Positions 32,063 through 34,669 of a stretch of DNA of 34,669 bases are shown here, piece by piece. The DNA is from an uncultured Prevotella sp. (lineage in GTDB: Bacteria; Bacteroidota; Bacteroidia; Bacteroidales; Bacteroidaceae), in NCBI GenBank assembly GCA_900314935.1, contig OMXE01000025.1, forward strand, positions 1-34,669, given 5' to 3'. A program made the translations under genes and the position numbers. The notes under the pieces are model-generated. The model was not told the origin of the DNA and did no database searches. It saw only the letters and a list, made by a program, of their open reading frames with translations. Every line of letters starts with the position of its first letter. Position 1 is the stretch's first letter.

Positions 32063-32845
32063 TTAAATCTTAGTGATGATTCCCTTCTTGGAATTCTCCA
32101 GGAACTCGATGATATTACGGATTTCCGGACTATCGGGCACCTGTTCCTTTATCTGGAGAAGGGCATCGAACAAACTCGTCTGACCATGGAACACCAGACG
32201 GTATGCATTGGCAATATGCTTCAGCACTTTATCACTGACACCATAGCTCTTGCACATAGTCTGATTCACGCCACCATAGCCTACAGGAGTGCCACCAGCA
32301 ATGATATACGGCGGAACATCCTTTGAGAAGGTTGTACCAGCCTGAATCATAGCACCATCTCCTACCCGAGTAGCTGCATTTTCAATCACACTCGAAGAAA
32401 AGATCACACCGTTGCCAATCTCGCAATCACCTGCAATCTTCGTACCATAACCGAACACACAACGGTCGGCCACCTTCGTATCATGACTGATATGCGCACC
32501 TTCCATCAACACGTTATCACTACCGATGACGGTCTGACCACCTGTATGAGTGGCACGGTTGATAACCACATTCTCGCGGATAATATTATTGTTACCAATC
32601 ACACATTCGGTCTTCTCACCACGGAAATCAAAATCCTGAGGGAGAGCAGCAATCACTGATCCCTGATGGATCTTGTTACCACTTCCCATGCGTGTTCCGT
32701 TGAGGATGCTTACGAAGGGGAAGATGATACAGTTATCACCGATCACCACATCATCCTCTATAAATACGAAGGGGAATATCTTACAGTTATTACCGATCTG
32801 AGCCTTTGGGCTGATTTCGGCTTTAGGACTAATTTCGCTTGCCAT
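32063..32845 (-). CDS. lpxA: LpxA-family UDP-N-acetylglucosamine acyltransferase
   Basis: 260 residues from the ATG at 32845; the open frame extends three codons to a TTG inside a heptad repeat, which I reject. The protein is a left-handed beta-helix of hexapeptide repeats followed by a helical C-terminus. LpxA motifs are clear: I-H-Q-G-S-V-I-A-A-L-P-Q-D (the HxGxxIGxxPQD region), F-R-G-E-x-T, the R-E-x-V-x-I-N-R-A-T segment, and A-H-I-S-H-D, whose His121 corresponds to catalytic His125 of E. coli LpxA. LpxA attaches the first acyl chain in lipid A synthesis. In Bacteroidetes the main lpxA normally follows the lpxC-fabZ fusion gene. Here it follows an RND outer-membrane factor by 24 bases, so it may be a second copy or a relocated gene. 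Confidence 0.85.
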   Translation of the reverse strand: MASEISPKAEISPKAQIGNNCKIFPFVFIEDDVVIGDNCIIFPFVSILNGTRMGSGNKIHQGSVIAALPQDFDFRGEKTECVIGNNNIIRENVVINRATHTGGQTVIGSDNVLMEGAHISHDTKVADRCVFGYGTKIAGDCEIGNGVIFSSSVIENAATRVGDGAMIQAGTTFSKDVPPYIIAGGTPVGYGGVNQTMCKSYGVSDKVLKHIANAYRLVFHGQTSLFDALLQIKEQVPDSPEIRNIIEFLENSKKGIITKI

Positions 32846-32851
32846 AATTTT

Positions 32852-32872
32852 CAATTCTCAATTATCAATTCA
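32852..32872. repeat. Period-7 CAATT repeat between OMF and lpxA-like gene
   Basis: CAATT units start at 32852, 32859 and 32866, running into the stop codon of the outer-membrane factor and ending seven bases before the lpxA-like ATG. It is the same kind of tract as at 26924-26951 and 30137-30163. Confidence 0.6.
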
Positions 32873-34282
32873 CTCCGCGCCTCCTCCTAAGGCTTGATAC
32901 AAGTTCACTACCGCCTGCATCTTATGGAAGTCGTCGGCAACTTTCGAGAGCTGGGCACTGAGCAGACTGCTCTGGGCCTGGATTACTTCAAGATAAGTGG
33001 TGCTACTGCTTGCCATCAGGGCTCTGGTATCTTCCACATTCTTCTGCAGCACCTCAATCTGCTTGGCCTCAATGGCACTCTTCTCAGCACTGGAGTTGTA
33101 GAGTACGAGGGCATTGCTCACCTCACTACCTGCAGCGAGCACACTCTGCTGCCAAGTGTTGTAGGCCTGCTCGTACTGCATCTTTGCCACTTTCAGTCCG
33201 GCAACAATCTGTCCGTGCTGGAAGATGGGCTGTACCAGACTACCTACGGCGCTCAGCAGAATCTTACCAGGGTTCACCGAACCGTTGTTGTTAGTGAAGC
33301 TTCCTGTACCCGTGATGGTGATATTAGGATAGAACCGACTGCGAGCCGTGTTGATGTCATAGAAACATCCTGCCAGTTGCATCTCAGCAGCATGCACGTC
33401 AGCACGGTTATTCAGCATCTGGATACCAACACCCGTGGAGAAGCTGGTAGGCAGTGACTGCTCCTCCAAGGTGCCACGAGCAATGGTTTGCGCCGGCTGG
33501 CCGATCAGCAGAGAAAGTGAGTTCTCCATCTCGCGGATCTGGCGCAGCAGGTCGGTTTTCTGTGCCTCAACGGAATAGTAGTTCGCCTCAGCGCTCTGCA
33601 CAGCAGTGGAGCGGTAGCCGATCTTTGTTTCCTTCATCACCTTCATCTTCTCCCAAGTATCCTTGGTGAGTTCACTCATGTTATTGACAATCTCTACCTG
33701 ACGGTCGAGCATCAGCAATGTATAATAGAGATTTGCAATGTTACTGATGAGATTCGTCTGAACCACTACCTGGTAGTCTTTAGTGGCCAACAGCGCCATC
33801 TGGGCACTACGCTTCTGGTTCAGCAGATTACCGAAGAGATCCACACTCCACGAAGCACTTACTGGAAGCGAATAGGCCTTGGTGGCCTTCCCACCATCCC
33901 ACGAGGAGATTGTTCCTTGCGGAGTGAAGGTAAAGCCCGGTACGAAAGCGAGTTTAGCCACCTTGAGCTGTTCCTCCACCATCTTGACATTAAGGGCGGC
34001 ATTGAGCAGGTTGGCATTCTTATCCAGACCCTGCTGAATCAGCTCCTGCAGCTTCGGGTCAGTAAACACGCTACGCCACGGCATGTTACCGAAGTTCTCA
34101 TCCTGTCCGTTCACTGCCGTCCATTGTCCATCCACCACCTTCCCAAGCGATAAGGTATCGTTAGGATTCAGCGGATCACGAACCAGTCCTTCAGTATTCA
34201 CGTCAGGTCGTTCATATTTTGTATAGAGTCCGCAGCCCGACAGTAACAGGACTGCAAACGACATGAATAATATCTTCTTCAT
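32870..34282 (-). CDS. TolC/OprM-family outer-membrane efflux lipoprotein, second copy
   Basis: 470 residues with a lipoprotein signal ending in lipobox LSGC (Cys17). Two OEP repeats are present: V-D-L-F-G-N-L-L-N-Q-K-R in the first, and L-N-N-R-A-D-V-H opening the second, with S-S-T-T-Y-L-E-V-I-Q-A-Q near the end. It shares architecture and many motifs with the factor at 3069-4493 (PQGT, L(P)...S...VD(V/L)FG, LDRQ(L/V)EI, NPGK(L/I)LLSAVGSL(T/V)QPIF, ending ALGGGA). They are paralogues serving separate pumps. It starts 15 bases after the RND pump gene, so they are co-transcribed, and is followed by the lpxA-like gene. Confidence 0.94.
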   Translation of the reverse strand: MKKILFMSFAVLLLSGCGLYTKYERPDVNTEGLVRDPLNPNDTLSLGKVVDGQWTAVNGQDENFGNMPWRSVFTDPKLQELIQQGLDKNANLLNAALNVKMVEEQLKVAKLAFVPGFTFTPQGTISSWDGGKATKAYSLPVSASWSVDLFGNLLNQKRSAQMALLATKDYQVVVQTNLISNIANLYYTLLMLDRQVEIVNNMSELTKDTWEKMKVMKETKIGYRSTAVQSAEANYYSVEAQKTDLLRQIREMENSLSLLIGQPAQTIARGTLEEQSLPTSFSTGVGIQMLNNRADVHAAEMQLAGCFYDINTARSRFYPNITITGTGSFTNNNGSVNPGKILLSAVGSLVQPIFQHGQIVAGLKVAKMQYEQAYNTWQQSVLAAGSEVSNALVLYNSSAEKSAIEAKQIEVLQKNVEDTRALMASSSTTYLEVIQAQSSLLSAQLSKVADDFHKMQAVVNLYQALGGGAE

Positions 34283-34297
34283 ATATGCTTATCTTTA

Positions 34298-34669
34298 TTA
34301 TTTCTCCAATTCGTAATCCACAGGCTTAGAATGTGCGTACTGTGCCAACTCGGCTGCTACATCAGGATTCTCCTCGTCATCGAACTTCATGGGGGAGATC
34401 TTCTCCTGCAGGCCTTGGAAGATTACGAACAAGGTGGGCACCACGAAGATCTGGAGCAGCGTACCAATGAGCATACCGCCCACGGCTGCAGCACCCAGAG
34501 TCTGGTTACCGTTCTTACCCACACCCGAAGCAAACATCATTGGCAACAAACCTACGATCATGGCGAGGGAGGTCATGAGGATAGGACGCAGACGGGCGGC
34601 AGCACCCAACACAGCCGACCATGAAATGGCCATACCTGTTTCGCGGCGCTCCAAAGCGAACTGTACGAT
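34298..34669 (-). CDS. RND efflux pump, C-terminal part, cut by window edge
   Basis: The open frame continues past the right edge; only the last 123 or so codons are visible. A TTG at 34654 is not the real start, because the coding pattern (I-V-Q-F-A before it) is that of the pump interior. The segment R-L-R-P-I-L-M-T-S-L-A-M-I-V-G-L-L-P, the G-x-x-x-N-Q-T-L-G loop and M-L-I-G-T-L-L-Q-I-F-V-V-P match TM11 and TM12 of AcrB-type pumps. The hydrophilic tail of about 35 residues is acidic. It differs from the pump at 8423-11608 and starts the visible part of a second efflux operon. Confidence 0.92.
   Translation of the reverse strand: MVQFALERRETGMAISWSAVLGAAARLRPILMTSLAMIVGLLPMMFASGVGKNGNQTLGAAAVGGMLIGTLLQIFVVPTLFVIFQGLQEKISPMKFDDEENPDVAAELAQYAHSKPVDYELEK

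Noticed and set aside
34640..34654. TTG at 34654 as the start of a short gene
   Set aside because: The frame continues to the window edge with pump-like residues, so this is the interior of a truncated RND gene.

Overview
The window looks like a chromosomal segment of a Prevotella-type Bacteroidales. Three things point there. Promoters follow the Bacteroidetes TTTG-N19-TAnnTTTG pattern. Several large secreted proteins end in the short G-(V/I/L)-Y-I-x-x-G-(K/R)-K-V-V tail typical of Prevotella exported proteins (type IX secretion-like sorting tail). The ftsX-DUF3098-uppP-truB-queA-folK gene order is a known Bacteroidetes housekeeping cluster. No rRNA, tRNA, insertion sequence, phage gene or CRISPR array was recognised.

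Layout, left to right. (1) 1-423 is non-coding, with two tandem promoters and an unusual inverted repeat, driving an S66 LD-carboxypeptidase lipoprotein (424-1551) and a triple-repeat secreted protein (1620-3002). (2) 3069-12853, minus strand, is an RND efflux operon: membrane fusion protein, inner-membrane pump, a 1229-residue secreted Met/Asp-rich protein, a 43-residue peptide gene, and an outer-membrane factor. (3) 13050-16451, minus strand, is a pair: a small exported protein with a carboxypeptidase-regulatory-like domain, then a patatin phospholipase fused to an Omp85-type barrel. (4) 16822-26433, plus strand, is a tight three-gene unit: a 47-residue peptide followed at 12-nt intervals by secreted proteins of 1654 and 1492 residues. 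(5) 26498-31039, minus strand, is the housekeeping cluster. (6) 31252-32055 is a COG0731-type radical SAM enzyme. (7) 32063-34669, minus strand, is the 3' part of a second RND efflux operon (pump C-terminus, outer-membrane factor) that also carries an LpxA-family acyltransferase.

The window is dominated by envelope biology: two tripartite pumps, surface and secreted proteins, cell-wall carrier recycling and division. The least expected features are two very short genes (4530-4661 and 16822-16965) encoding related peptides of unknown function, sharing an ungapped K-x-Y-x-x-P ... H-x-E ... L-L-x-x-S pattern. One sits inside the efflux operon, the other heads the giant-protein operon. The efflux operon's extra secreted protein, with Met/Asp/Gly-rich loops in what looks like an OB-fold, is also unusual. 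In the housekeeping cluster, a roughly 70-bp hairpin repeat occurs twice and period-7 CAATT-type repeats fill several intergenic gaps. Some apparent TTG starts fall within or beside those heptads, so start calls for folK and the lpxA-like gene needed correction or caution.
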